Assembly (NCBI RefSeq): GCF_001027925.1 | Contig: NZ_LECT01000016.1 | Coordinates: forward strand, 248,001-312,000 | Source of the DNA: Rhodopirellula islandica | Lineage (GTDB): Bacteria; Planctomycetota; Planctomycetia; Pirellulales; Pirellulaceae | Length of the DNA stretch: 64,000 nucleotides | Direction of reading: 5' to 3' | Shown: positions 28,521 through 37,292 of the stretch, piece after piece | Numbering within the stretch: position 1 is the stretch's first letter | Layout of the letters: the number at the start of each line of letters is the position of its first letter | Made by a program: the position numbers and the translations under genes | The notes under the pieces: model-generated | Database searches by the model: none | Told to the model about the DNA's origin: nothing | The model's input: the letters and a program-made list of their open reading frames with translations, nothing else

Positions 28521-29219
28521 CTACGGCGATCCAAACACGGTCACTTGGGTGCCAGAATCCTTGGCCCCAACGATCTGGAAACGCAATCCGGCAGCTTCTG
28601 CCCGCTGCCGCATCAAGGTGATGCCCTGCGAAGTCTTTGAAACGGTCTCCGACTCGAAGCCTTCCCCGTCGTCTTGGATCGAAACCGCCCATCCGGTCGG
28701 GGCCGTTTCCCAAGCCACGATCAATTGGTTCGCTCGGGCGTGCCGAACCACGTTGCGAACCGCTTCGCAAACGATCCGGTAAACCGCGATTGCCTGCGTT
28801 TCGTCCCATGCCACGTCGGCACTCTCGTCCAATTGCTTCCACCGAACCGACAGTTCCTGGACGTCATCGCCGCGGAGCACCACGGATTCCAGAAATTCTT
28901 TGGCGGCCACCAAGGGGCCTGAAGACAGATCACGAGGCAGCGCCGCTCCGTTCATGATCTGGCGAGCGATTTCGCGGGCTTGATCGACCCACTGAACGGG
29001 TTTTTCGAGCGCCGTTTTCAGATCGGGATTCTGCCGCTGCAGCGATGCGAGCGCCCCCGCTGCAGCGAACAGGTAAGGCAGCAGCTCATCGTGCAGCTCA
29101 CCAGCAATCGACTGGCGATCGGCCTCGACCAACCGCATCCACTGCGACTTCGAAACGTCGGGCCCTGACTCGGGCGGGTCCGTGGGCACACCCGGAGTGG
29201 AATCGCCGGCGGGCGTCAT
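28521..29219 (-). CDS. Sensor histidine kinase-like protein, NarX/DesK-type core, no sensor domain
   Basis: The 232-residue protein has a HisKA_3-like phosphoacceptor region (RQSIAGELHDELLPYLFAAA, His43) and a HATPase region with VCEAVRNVVRHARA (N box), DDGEGFE (G1) and GITLMRQRAEAAGL (G2). There is no membrane or sensing domain, so it is a cytoplasmic kinase or phosphatase core. Its ATG at 29219 overlaps the stop of the STAS gene by four bases, which implies coupled translation. The pair probably forms a partner-switching or signalling module. No response regulator is adjacent. Confidence 0.85.
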   Translation of the reverse strand: MTPAGDSTPGVPTDPPESGPDVSKSQWMRLVEADRQSIAGELHDELLPYLFAAAGALASLQRQNPDLKTALEKPVQWVDQAREIARQIMNGAALPRDLSSGPLVAAKEFLESVVLRGDDVQELSVRWKQLDESADVAWDETQAIAVYRIVCEAVRNVVRHARANQLIVAWETAPTGWAVSIQDDGEGFESETVSKTSQGITLMRQRAEAAGLRFQIVGAKDSGTQVTVFGSP

Positions 29220-29590
29220 TTTTTGCCGCCGAACCAGCCCTTTTTGTCGAAGCTGGCCACGGCCACTTCTTGATCGCCTTGGATGTCGATCAGTTTGCCC
29301 AGGTTCACAATGCGGAAAACTTCCATCACCAACGGGGACACATTGCAAAACTTCAGAGCCACGCCCTGAGCTTTGCAGCTTTTGTTCAGCAGGATCAGTT
29401 TGTTGATCATCGCCGACGACATGAATGCCAAGCCGGAGAAATCGATCAACATTTTTTTGTGGATGGCTTGTGGCACGATCTCTTGCATTTCGCGGCCCAC
29501 AACCTCAATCCGTTGTGCATCGCGAAGGGCATTGTCGGTGAATCCAACGATCAATACTTCACCCTGCATTTGCTCGGTGATGGCTGACAT
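29216..29590 (-). CDS. STAS-domain anti-sigma factor antagonist-like protein
   Basis: The 124-residue protein starts MSAITEQMQGEVLIVGFTD and contains MLIDFSGLAFMSSAMINKLI. This is the STAS signature around the serine that is phosphorylated in SpoIIAA/RsbV-type antagonists. The rest (LVMEVFRIVNLGKLIDI) fits the STAS C-terminal helices. It ends with a Lys/Gly-rich tail. It is translated just before the histidine-kinase-like gene, with a four-base overlap, and opposite to fliG. Role in sigma-factor or flagellar regulation is inferred only. Confidence 0.88.
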   Translation of the reverse strand: MSAITEQMQGEVLIVGFTDNALRDAQRIEVVGREMQEIVPQAIHKKMLIDFSGLAFMSSAMINKLILLNKSCKAQGVALKFCNVSPLVMEVFRIVNLGKLIDIQGDQEVAVASFDKKGWFGGKK

Positions 29591-29600
29591 GTGAGTTTGC

Positions 29601-29711
29601 TCAGGACGGCAGGAGGAAATACAGAAAACGTTGGATGACCGATGCCACCCATCCGGTGTCCAGACCACCGCCAATGACTGCCAACAGGCGTTTCATCCGG
29701 GGCTGGTTCAT
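29601..29711 (-). CDS. Candidate 36-residue hydrophobic small protein
   Basis: An ATG at 29711 starts MNQPRMKRLLAVIGGGLD and the frame continues with TGWVASVIQRFLYFLLPS before a TGA at 29601-29603. The product has a basic start and hydrophobic segments, so it could sit in the membrane. It stops ten bases before the STAS start, an arrangement typical of co-translated small genes. No strong ribosome site precedes it and no family was recognised. It may be a chance frame. Confidence 0.3.
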   Translation of the reverse strand: MNQPRMKRLLAVIGGGLDTGWVASVIQRFLYFLLPS

Positions 29712-29779
29712 GGCTGCAAGTTTAGCGGGCCGGGGGGATCGAGACAATTCGACCTTCACTTGGGACCCCGTGTTTCACT

Positions 29780-31162
29780 ATGACCGAACTGGGCAGGATC
29801 GCATCCGTCGCTCGCAAATTTTCTGCCCGCTTTTTTCCCCACAATTCAGGTGTCCTCGTGGCGACCGCCTCCTCTCGCTCTGACGATGACGCTCGCCGCG
29901 CCGCTTCGTTGCGACGTGTCGCGATCGTTCTCAAAAATTTACCCCGACCAATTGCCGCGAAATTACTGGGCGAATTGCCCGTTGAATCGCAGCAACGCCT
30001 GCAATACGAACTCGCCTCCCTCGACGAGGTTGACCCGCTGGAACACAAACGAGCCCTGGAATCATTCACCGGTTCCATTCGACAGACTCGATCCGACGCT
30101 GCCCGCCACGGCCAACCGAGCGGCTCCATGGATGAAATCATGTTCAGCCGAACCGCGTCGGAGCGGGGCACGCAGACGCCTTCCCCCCGCTCGACGATGG
30201 ATTCCAATCCGGCCGGAGTCCCCGTGTCCGCTGATTTCGGATCCACCAAGCAATCGTTTGGATTCCTGGATTCACTGACCAACGACGATGTCCGTGGGCT
30301 TCTGCAGAGCGAACATCCGCAAACGATCGCGGTTGTGATGGCATCGATCGATCCCCGAAAAGCCGCGGCCATCCTGCCGCAATTCCCTCCGAATCAGCGG
30401 CAAGACATCCTCAGCCGAATCGGCCGGTTGCAAGAATTTCCCGATTCGATGATCGAAGATCTGGTCAGCACCTTTCGCACCAAAGCGGAAGCCTTGATCG
30501 CTCGATCGCAAGCCAATCCATTGCAGGATCTGATCAACGCTTACGCTCCCACCGAGGGCTGGGACCCGGCGCAAGCAGCACGCCACGTGCCCGCGGAAGC
30601 CGCCGCCGTGTCGCCTCGTTTGAAAGCCATCCTGTCTGAAATGACGCCGACGTACGGTCACGCCTCGCCCAGCACGGAAACCCACTCGGTTCCAGCGACG
30701 CATGCCACCGCGCCCGGTCATCCTGCCAGCACGCCAATCGGTGCCGCAGCAGAAATTCAAGAACCATCAGTTGGCGGCGCACCACCGCTGCGAGTGCATG
30801 TGCCGGCGAACGCCACCGCGGAAGCTCCCCACGCCTCCCCGCGATCAGATTCCACCTCCTCGCCGGCATCCTCCGGTTTGGCCACGGACGAAATTCATCA
30901 ACAACTCGTGAAAATGAAACCGCGTTTGCTTTGCGAAGCTCTGGGACGTGTCCCCACCCGCATCGCCATGCTGTGCTTGTGCGGGCTGCCTAACAAGACC
31001 GCCGACTCCGCCATCAGCGTGCTTCCGCGGCAACAAGCCAACCAGGTTCGTGCCCAGTTGGCCAATGTGGGATCGATGGAACTGCGTGAAATTGACGAGG
31101 CCAAAGAAGCGGTCTTGGTTGCTGCTTTGGCTGATTCCTCCACCACTGCGATGGCGGCATGA
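29780..31162 (+). CDS. fliG: Flagellar motor switch protein FliG
   Basis: FliG forms the rotor switch ring and transmits torque. The 460-residue protein has an N-terminal helical region (VAIVLKNLPRPIAAKLLGEL), the middle domain with SEHPQTIAVVMASIDPRKAA (EHPQ at 178-181), a Pro/Ala/Ser/Thr-rich linker at about 270-370, and a C-terminal armadillo-like domain (about 375-450) with ALGRVPTRIAMLCLCGLPNK. The linker makes it about 120 residues longer than usual. The charged residues that in E. coli FliG contact MotA seem to be absent. It begins the fliGHI-J-motE-fliK block; its stop overlaps fliH by ATGA. Confidence 0.88.
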   Translation: MTELGRIASVARKFSARFFPHNSGVLVATASSRSDDDARRAASLRRVAIVLKNLPRPIAAKLLGELPVESQQRLQYELASLDEVDPLEHKRALESFTGSIRQTRSDAARHGQPSGSMDEIMFSRTASERGTQTPSPRSTMDSNPAGVPVSADFGSTKQSFGFLDSLTNDDVRGLLQSEHPQTIAVVMASIDPRKAAAILPQFPPNQRQDILSRIGRLQEFPDSMIEDLVSTFRTKAEALIARSQANPLQDLINAYAPTEGWDPAQAARHVPAEAAAVSPRLKAILSEMTPTYGHASPSTETHSVPATHATAPGHPASTPIGAAAEIQEPSVGGAPPLRVHVPANATAEAPHASPRSDSTSSPASSGLATDEIHQQLVKMKPRLLCEALGRVPTRIAMLCLCGLPNKTADSAISVLPRQQANQVRAQLANVGSMELREIDEAKEAVLVAALADSSTTAMAA

Positions 31163-32070
31163 CCATGGCATCGATTCTCAAACACAACGCCGCGCCCAAC
31201 GCCGCCCCCACAAGCAATGCGGATGGCACGCCCGTCGCGCCCCCTGACCGATCGAAGTTTGGCCCCGCTGACTTTCCGCCCGCGAGTCGCCCCGGCATTT
31301 CCACGCGAGTCCCTGCTGATCAAGTCGATCAAGCTCGATCCAACGCAGCAGGTGCGACCGGCGACGTCGTCGGCAAACAACCGGGTGGTGTGTCCGGTTT
31401 GGCTGGCTTCAATCTCAATGACCTGGCTGAAAAAGGACGCGAAGAATTGCGTCAGGCTCGCGAACAAGCCGCTCAGTTGCTCGCCGAAGCGGAATCCCAA
31501 GCCGCCGAAATGAAGCAGGCGGCGGAAGCTCGCGGCTACGAAGAAGGCGTGAAAAAGGCCTCGCAAGACATCGAACAGAAAATCACGCAGTTGGCCGAAG
31601 CCAAAACCAAATCGCAACTGCAAGCGTTGCAAAACGCCAGCACAAAGATGCACGCGCAGTACGACCAATGGATGCAGCAATACGCCGAGGTGCTGACCGA
31701 AACTGCGATCGCAGCGACCGAACGAATGGTGCGCGCCAACCTGAACGAGGCCCCCGTGCCGGCATCGCTTGCCGAAGCCGGTTACGCCGACAGTCCTCAC
31801 CAACAACACCTTCTGGTGCGTTGGGCCAGCGAAGCGCTGCACAGCACTCGGTCCGCTGGACGTTTGGTCCTGGCCGTTCATCCCGACATGCTGGCGGAGT
31901 TGGGGCAACGTTTCGATGAACTTTTGGCAAGCCCTGATTTGCCGGAACAGTCCTGTGTGATCCCCGATGAAACACTTTCCGTGGGCGAAGTGGTCGTGCG
32001 ACAAGAAGGCGGCGAGATCCGTGCCGGGCTGCAATCCCAGTTGGAACGGTTGCGTGAGGAAATGCTATGA
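31159..32070 (+). CDS. fliH: Flagellar assembly protein FliH
   Basis: FliH is the peripheral stalk-like partner that inhibits and positions the FliI ATPase. The 303-residue protein has a low-complexity N-terminus, then a long Ala/Glu-rich helix with EELRQAREQAAQLLAEAESQ and the family's Gly-spaced ARGYEEGVKKA, and a C-terminal domain with LVLAVHPDMLAELGQRFDEL and a VVRQEGGEIRAGLQSQLERL end. The start ATGACCATGG overlaps the fliG stop by four bases; an in-frame ATG at 31165 is an alternative. Its own stop overlaps fliI by ATGA. Confidence 0.88.
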   Translation: MTMASILKHNAAPNAAPTSNADGTPVAPPDRSKFGPADFPPASRPGISTRVPADQVDQARSNAAGATGDVVGKQPGGVSGLAGFNLNDLAEKGREELRQAREQAAQLLAEAESQAAEMKQAAEARGYEEGVKKASQDIEQKITQLAEAKTKSQLQALQNASTKMHAQYDQWMQQYAEVLTETAIAATERMVRANLNEAPVPASLAEAGYADSPHQQHLLVRWASEALHSTRSAGRLVLAVHPDMLAELGQRFDELLASPDLPEQSCVIPDETLSVGEVVVRQEGGEIRAGLQSQLERLREEML

Positions 32071-33470
32071 ACCTGCCCGCCGTTCCACAGCTGCACCCGC
32101 CACGCTTGCCCGATCCCGAAACCATTCGCCAATCACTTGGCTCCCTGGTCCTGTCACAAATTCGCGGCCGTGTCGCATCGGTGACGGGCGATGCGGTGAC
32201 GGTGCAAGGCATGACCGCTCCCCTGGGGGCGATCTGCGAACTGATGCCGCCGGACGCCAAACCCACCCTGGCGCGAGTCATTGGGTTTGATGACACGCGA
32301 CCGATCCTGGCACCGATGGAAGCCATTTCAGCCCTCGCGGCTGGGGATCGAGTTCGCTTGGTTTCGCGATCGCTCACATTGCGTGTTGGCGACTCTCTGT
32401 GCGGGCGTGTCATTGATGCCTTCGGGCGTCCGATCGACGGAAAACCTCTCAGCGAAGACCTTGTTCGAGTCAGTGCGTCGCGGCCCGCACCCGATTCGCT
32501 GGATCGCCCACCCATTGATGAACCTCTGCAAACGGGCGTTCGCGCCATCGATGCGATGCTGACCTGCGGCGTGGGCCAACGGTTGGGAATCTTTGCCGGT
32601 TCCGGCGTTGGCAAGAGCACATTGCTCGGCATGCTGACTCGCGGAACAACCGCCGATCGAATCGTGATCGCGATGGTGGGCGAGCGAGGACGCGAAGTCC
32701 AGGAATTCATGCAGCGGGCGCTCGGTGCCGCCGGCCTGAAACGCAGCGTCGTCGTGGTGGCAACCAGCGACAAACCCGCCGCTCAACGACTTTCTGCGGC
32801 ATGGACCGCGACCGCGATCGCTGAACAATTTCGCGACGAAGGGCATCGTGTGCTGTTGCTCGTCGACAGTGTGACTCGTTTCGCCATGGCTCAGCGTGAG
32901 TTGGGATTGGCCGCCGGCGAACCTCCGACCACACGTGGCTACCCGCCCAGCGTGTTCAACATGTTGCCCCAGTTGGTCGAACGTGCTGGACGGACCACCA
33001 AAGGTTCGATCACTGCGTTCTACACCGTGTTGGTGGAAGGCGACGACAACAACGAACCCATTTCAGATACCGTCCGTGGTTTGCTCGACGGGCACATTGT
33101 GCTGAACCGAAAACTCGCCCATCGAGGGCACTACCCGCCGATCGATGTCCCCGAAAGCATCAGCCGAGTCGCCAATCATTTGGTGACCCCGGAAATCTAC
33201 CAGGCCACCCTGGGAATTCGCGAACACATGGTCCAGTACCAATCCAGCGAGGACCTGATTTCGATCGGTGCCTATCGCGCCGGCAGCGACCCTCGCATCG
33301 ACACCGCCATCGCGATGCGAGACCCCATCAATGATCTGTTGCGACAAGACGCGAACGAGATCACGCCCCTGGCGGATTCACAGGCTCGCATTCAAAAATT
33401 GCATCAAGCCGCGTCGGCAGCACTCGCTCAACTGAAACAACCGCCGGTTGCTGCTCCCAATCCAGCCTGA
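32067..33470 (+). CDS. fliI: Flagellum-specific ATPase FliI
   Basis: FliI powers flagellar type III export. The 467-residue protein is related to the F1 beta subunit. It has Walker A GSGVGKST (178-185), ERGREVQEFMQRAL, Walker B VLLLVDSVTRFAMAQREL, the YPPSVFNMLPQLVERAG segment and GSITAFYTVLVEGDDNNEPI with catalytic residues. The short N-terminal barrel domain includes VGDSLCGRVIDAFGRPIDG. It is coupled to fliH by a four-base overlap and is followed by a 122-base gap before fliJ. Confidence 0.97.
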   Translation: MNLPAVPQLHPPRLPDPETIRQSLGSLVLSQIRGRVASVTGDAVTVQGMTAPLGAICELMPPDAKPTLARVIGFDDTRPILAPMEAISALAAGDRVRLVSRSLTLRVGDSLCGRVIDAFGRPIDGKPLSEDLVRVSASRPAPDSLDRPPIDEPLQTGVRAIDAMLTCGVGQRLGIFAGSGVGKSTLLGMLTRGTTADRIVIAMVGERGREVQEFMQRALGAAGLKRSVVVVATSDKPAAQRLSAAWTATAIAEQFRDEGHRVLLLVDSVTRFAMAQRELGLAAGEPPTTRGYPPSVFNMLPQLVERAGRTTKGSITAFYTVLVEGDDNNEPISDTVRGLLDGHIVLNRKLAHRGHYPPIDVPESISRVANHLVTPEIYQATLGIREHMVQYQSSEDLISIGAYRAGSDPRIDTAIAMRDPINDLLRQDANEITPLADSQARIQKLHQAASAALAQLKQPPVAAPNPA

Positions 33471-33592
33471 TCCCGCTCATTCCATCGAATGAGTTTTCAA
33501 AACGGCATCCATTCACCAGATCGTTTCGGCCACACCGCTCAGAACGTTCTTCTTCCCGTCAATCCTTCGCACTCAACACTCGCTAGCGTCCC

Positions 33593-34075
33593 ATGCCTCC
33601 GTTTCGATTCCGATTCGATTCCCTGGTGGACTTGCGTTCTCGCGAACGAGATGAAGCGGGCGCGGAGGTGGGCAAGGCTCTGGAAGCCATTCAGCGAATC
33701 AACGAGCAAGTGCAAGACATCGATTCGCAACGCGAATTGATCCGCACGGCGCAGACCCACACGTTGCATCAAGCCAACGTTTCGGTGGACCAGATGCTGC
33801 ACCAAGGTCGCTACGACATCCAACTGCACGCCGACCAAATCTCGCTTCAACAAACGCTGGCTCAGCTCAACCAAGAGCTTGAAAAGCGTCGCCAAAAGCT
33901 TGTGACCGCAGAAGCCGAAGTGAAACGCCTCGAACGATTGCGTGAAACTCAACTGGCCGAACATCGTTCGCTCGAAGCCAAACAAGAACAAGCCGAAGCC
34001 GATGATCTGACATCCGCCCGTGTCCTGCTACGACGTCGCGCGATGGCTGCTCAATCCAAGGAGACTCGACGATGA
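33593..34075 (+). CDS. fliJ: Flagellar export chaperone FliJ
   Basis: The 160-residue protein is a predicted coiled coil, rich in Gln, Glu, Arg and Ala (LVDLRSRERDEAGAEVGKAL and HADQISLQQTLAQLNQELEK). FliJ-type proteins form a stalk inside the FliI ring and help recycle export chaperones. Sequence identity in this family is low, so the call rests on length, coiled-coil pattern, the FRFRFDSLVDLRSRE start and the position after fliI. It overlaps the next gene by ATGA. Confidence 0.82.
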   Translation: MPPFRFRFDSLVDLRSRERDEAGAEVGKALEAIQRINEQVQDIDSQRELIRTAQTHTLHQANVSVDQMLHQGRYDIQLHADQISLQQTLAQLNQELEKRRQKLVTAEAEVKRLERLRETQLAEHRSLEAKQEQAEADDLTSARVLLRRRAMAAQSKETRR

Positions 34076-34722
34076 GATTCATGATGCGTTCCGTCGCGAT
34101 GATTAGCACCGCGACCTGCTTGACCATGATCATTTTGATGGGCTACTTCGCTTCGCGAGGCACGCTCAACGTTGGAACATTGACCAAAGTCATCGCACTG
34201 TTCAACGGAATCGACATCACCGGCAATCAATTGCGGCAGATCATGCAGCAAAGCGAAGACCGTGAGCAACCGGATTTTGACGAGATCCTCGACGCCCGGC
34301 GGCGGGATGGATTGGACAGTGACATTCGATTGCGAAGTCTGAAAGAAGCCAAGAACGACATCGCTCTTCAAATGTCGGAACTGAAGCTGCAACGCGAACG
34401 CTTTGATGAACGTCGGACCTCGTTTGATCGCAGTTTGGACGAAATTCGAAAAGGCGCTCAAGACGAAGGACTGCAAGAAGTGCAACGCACACTCCAGGCA
34501 CTTGAGGCAGAACAGGCAAAAGAGCAGCTTTTGCGCATGTACGATGACGAAGAAATCGATGACGTTGTCAGTATCATTCAAGCCATGCCCATCGATAAAC
34601 GAAAAGATATCTTGGCAGAGTTTGCTACGCCCGAAGAAATGGACAAGCTCTACGAGATCCTACGCCGCATTGGCGAAGGAATGCCAACGACCGGACTCAT
34701 CGACGATGCTCGCGGTGGGTGA
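34072..34722 (+). CDS. MotE-like flagellar protein with MgtE-N-like C-terminus
   Basis: The 216-residue protein has a membrane helix near the N-terminus (SVAMISTATCLTMIILMGYF), a long coiled coil in the middle (IALQMSELKLQRERFDERRT) and a C-terminal DDEEIDDVVSIIQAMPIDKR segment resembling the MgtE N-terminal fold seen in MotE chaperones. MotE-type proteins stabilise MotC or related stator parts in the periplasm. The flagellar context, between fliJ and fliK, supports this. The four-base overlap with fliJ suggests coupled translation. Confidence 0.65.
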   Translation: MRFMMRSVAMISTATCLTMIILMGYFASRGTLNVGTLTKVIALFNGIDITGNQLRQIMQQSEDREQPDFDEILDARRRDGLDSDIRLRSLKEAKNDIALQMSELKLQRERFDERRTSFDRSLDEIRKGAQDEGLQEVQRTLQALEAEQAKEQLLRMYDDEEIDDVVSIIQAMPIDKRKDILAEFATPEEMDKLYEILRRIGEGMPTTGLIDDARGG

Positions 34723-34776
34723 TTGAGGTCAAGGTGTTCCCACCAGGATCCCGATGATCACGGTGGGGGGACCGCG

Positions 34777-36441
34777 ATGACAACTACAAAACCAGTCCAA
34801 TCAAGGACCGAGACCACTGTCTCGACACCGACGACCAACAAACGCGCCGAGAATGCGTTCGCCGCACTGGGCAGTTCTGCATCCGCACGAACAGCCGGAT
34901 TGATCGAGCCGGCGTCAGGATTGGGCGATCCGTTCGCCGAAGTCTTCGCTCGAATCGCGACCACCGAAACCGTGGTTGCCTCCGAACCAGCCTCGGCACC
35001 GGAAGACTCGCTGTCAACCGAAACCGAAGACCGCGACGAATCCAGCGAAGAAGAGGTCGAAGCGCGAGACGACACCACCCCCGCCGCCGCGGCGACAACG
35101 GCAACCAACTTGGTCGACGAGACGGTCGAAGTTGACTCGGCGCAAGATGCGGTCGCAACTTCCAACGAAGAGAATGAGTCGTCGGAGAGCCCCGACGAGG
35201 TGGCTTGGACCCAATCGGCCGAGGAGACCGACTCACTTCAAGAGGAAGAAGCCAGCTCGGCGGATGAGGCCTTGCTCCTTTCCGACGCGGAATCGAAACT
35301 CGAAGAAAGCGATTCCAATGCGATCGTGACCGAAGAGGTTGCCGTTCTGCTCAGCAGCGAATCGCAACAGCGTTCGAGCGATGACACCGCGAACGCTTCG
35401 GCGGAAGAAGAGGTTCTGACCACGAATCCGGTCACCTCCACCGAAGAAGCCGCCACGGATGAGTCCGGCACAGAGAATGACAACGCTGAAACGCGTGGTG
35501 AATCACAATCCGACGATCCAACCTCGCACGATCCCCGACGAACCGAACGTCGCCGCTATTCACGCGAAGGGAATGCTGACTCGCAAGACCAGGCGTCTCA
35601 ACCCGCCAGCGGAAGCAATTCGGGGGAGGGCAAAATCGCAATCGATTCGTCCCTGGCAGCGGCCGGCGACGAAACCGAAATCAGCGAGACGCAGTTGAAT
35701 CAGTTGGTCGAACAAGCCGCGGCCAAATCTCCCGCCTCGGTGGCGGCTGTGGCACCCATCCAAGCCACCGCCGCGGCCGCCGCTGCCAAAACCGCGGCCA
35801 GCGGAACGACCGCCGTGGGATCCACGAGTGCCGCGGTGTCCACCCCATCGGGCAGCAGCGATCCGACCGATCCCCTCCATTCTGCCACGCCTTCGGCGGA
35901 AAAGGCGGAAAGCAAAGCCAAGGCTGGTCTGCAAGCCTCTGGGGTCGACCAGACCTCCGCGGTGGCTCGTGCCAAACTGGTCCAACGGGTCAGCCGAGGT
36001 TTTCAAACGCTCGGCACCAACGGCGGACACATTCGCATGCGGCTCTCGCCGGTCGAATTGGGGTCGGTCCAATTGGAAGTTCATATCCAAGAGAACAACC
36101 TTCGCGGCCGGATGGTGACGGAATCGGAAGCCGCCAGCCAACTGCTGCGAGAACATCTGCCCCAGTTGCGGTCGCAACTCGAGTCGCAAGGCATGCGGTT
36201 GGAATCCATTGAGATCACCACCGAACCCAACGGCGCCTCGGAGTTCGATCAAACTCAAAACTCGTTTGGTGATCGAGACCATGCCGATCGCGACGCGGGA
36301 TCCCAGCACGAACGCTCTCGCAACCGCGGCAACGTCAACGGCTCCCGCCCCATCGATGCCAAACCGGACGGTCCCACCCTCCCAGCAGCAACCGCTGCCT
36401 CCTGGATGACGCCGGCGACCGGGGTCGACCTGCAGGTTTGA
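34777..36441 (+). CDS. fliK: Flagellar hook-length control protein FliK
   Basis: FliK measures hook length and switches export specificity. The ATG at 34777 has a run of G upstream. The 554-residue protein has a very acidic, Ser/Glu/Ala-rich low-complexity N-terminal region, which is the ruler part in the family, and a C-terminal core with HIRMRLSPVELGSVQLEVHI, GRMVTESEAASQLLREHLPQ and LRSQLESQGMRLESIEI, which matches the conserved FliK switch domain. A short tail (HADRDAGSQHERSRNR) follows. It ends the flagellar block; a tandem repeat begins directly after it. Confidence 0.85.
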   Translation: MTTTKPVQSRTETTVSTPTTNKRAENAFAALGSSASARTAGLIEPASGLGDPFAEVFARIATTETVVASEPASAPEDSLSTETEDRDESSEEEVEARDDTTPAAAATTATNLVDETVEVDSAQDAVATSNEENESSESPDEVAWTQSAEETDSLQEEEASSADEALLLSDAESKLEESDSNAIVTEEVAVLLSSESQQRSSDDTANASAEEEVLTTNPVTSTEEAATDESGTENDNAETRGESQSDDPTSHDPRRTERRRYSREGNADSQDQASQPASGSNSGEGKIAIDSSLAAAGDETEISETQLNQLVEQAAAKSPASVAAVAPIQATAAAAAAKTAASGTTAVGSTSAAVSTPSGSSDPTDPLHSATPSAEKAESKAKAGLQASGVDQTSAVARAKLVQRVSRGFQTLGTNGGHIRMRLSPVELGSVQLEVHIQENNLRGRMVTESEAASQLLREHLPQLRSQLESQGMRLESIEITTEPNGASEFDQTQNSFGDRDHADRDAGSQHERSRNRGNVNGSRPIDAKPDGPTLPAATAASWMTPATGVDLQV

Positions 36442-36450
36442 CCTGGTCAC

Positions 36451-36538
36451 TAGCTCCTAGCTCCTAGCTCCTAGCTCCTAGCTCCTAGCTCCTAGCTCGT
36501 AGCTCGTAGCTCGTACTCGTACTCGTACTCGTCGTACG
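36451..36538. repeat. Tandem repeat shifting from 7-mer TAGCTCC to TAGCTCG to 6-mer TACTCG
   Basis: Six copies of TAGCTCC (36451-36492) are followed by three of TAGCTCG (36493-36513) and three of TACTCG (36514-36531), then TCGTACG. The ordered change in unit sequence and length suggests stepwise replication slippage. It starts ten bases after the fliK stop. Confidence 0.9.
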
Positions 36539-36729
36539 ATGGGCTTCCAAACCCGTCGAATTGAAAGCCCGACGCGTGGGCGGGGCACCGCACCGCATCC
36601 CACTGACGGCCCCATCCGGGGCGACGGCCATGAACCGCCATCCAACTCGGGGCTTCCACCCCGAGCTATGAAAGACGGCCCCATCCGGGGCGAAAATCTT
36701 GAACCGCACCTATCGTCGCTCCGGGTGCG

Positions 36730-37177
36730 CATGGTGGGTGGCACCTTACGGAATGGTGGAAATCCCAACCGCGGAGCGGTGACATTTGCCAGCCTCGGGT
36801 TTCAACCCGAGGTCTCCAGTGGCAAGAGCGAGCGCAACCGAGCCGCGGAGCGGCGGCAGGTGGTTGCAACGCTTCCCCCAACTGTCGTCGCTCTGCGACT
36901 GGGTGGACCTGTGGGTGGGCATGTGACCTTGGGTTGAAACCCAAGGCTGGCGGCTGCCGTCGCTCCGCGACTGGCCGTGCGTGTTCCCCGCGGGTGCATC
37001 CCGCATGGTGGGTGGCACCTTACGGAATTACGGAAATCCCAACCGCGGAGCGGTGACATTTGCCAGCCTCGGGTTTCAACCCGAGGTCTCGGATGGCAAG
37101 AGCGAGCGCAACCGAGCCGCGGAGCGGCGGCAGGTGATTGCAACGCTTCGCCCGACTGTCGTCGCTCCGCGACTGGG
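36730..37177. repeat. Two 174-bp direct repeats, 274 bp apart, non-coding
   Basis: Copy one is at 36730-36903 and copy two at 37004-37177, aligned without gaps and with only scattered substitutions. Both begin CATGGTGGGTGGCACCTTAC and include AACCGCGGAGCGGTGACATT. The 850-base gap from 36442 to 37292 holds these copies, the tandem repeat and other GC-rich decayed repeat sequence. Frames on both strands here show no start sites or domains and are best treated as non-coding. Confidence 0.85.
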
Positions 37178-37292
37178 AATTCGCAAAGTCCGAGGGACCC
37201 TCCCTCGTCGCTCGACAACTAAGATGACGGCCCCTCCGTTTTTCACTCACAACCATTCGCCAAGTTGTGAGCCCCGCACAAGGAAAATCCCC

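Noticed and set aside
36451-36538. Possible CRISPR array
   Set aside because: Units are 6-7 bases with no spacers, so it is a simple tandem repeat.
36478-37256. Several frames of 66-138 codons in the repeat-rich gap
   Set aside because: They repeat the same translated direct repeat on both strands, and have no start sites or domains.
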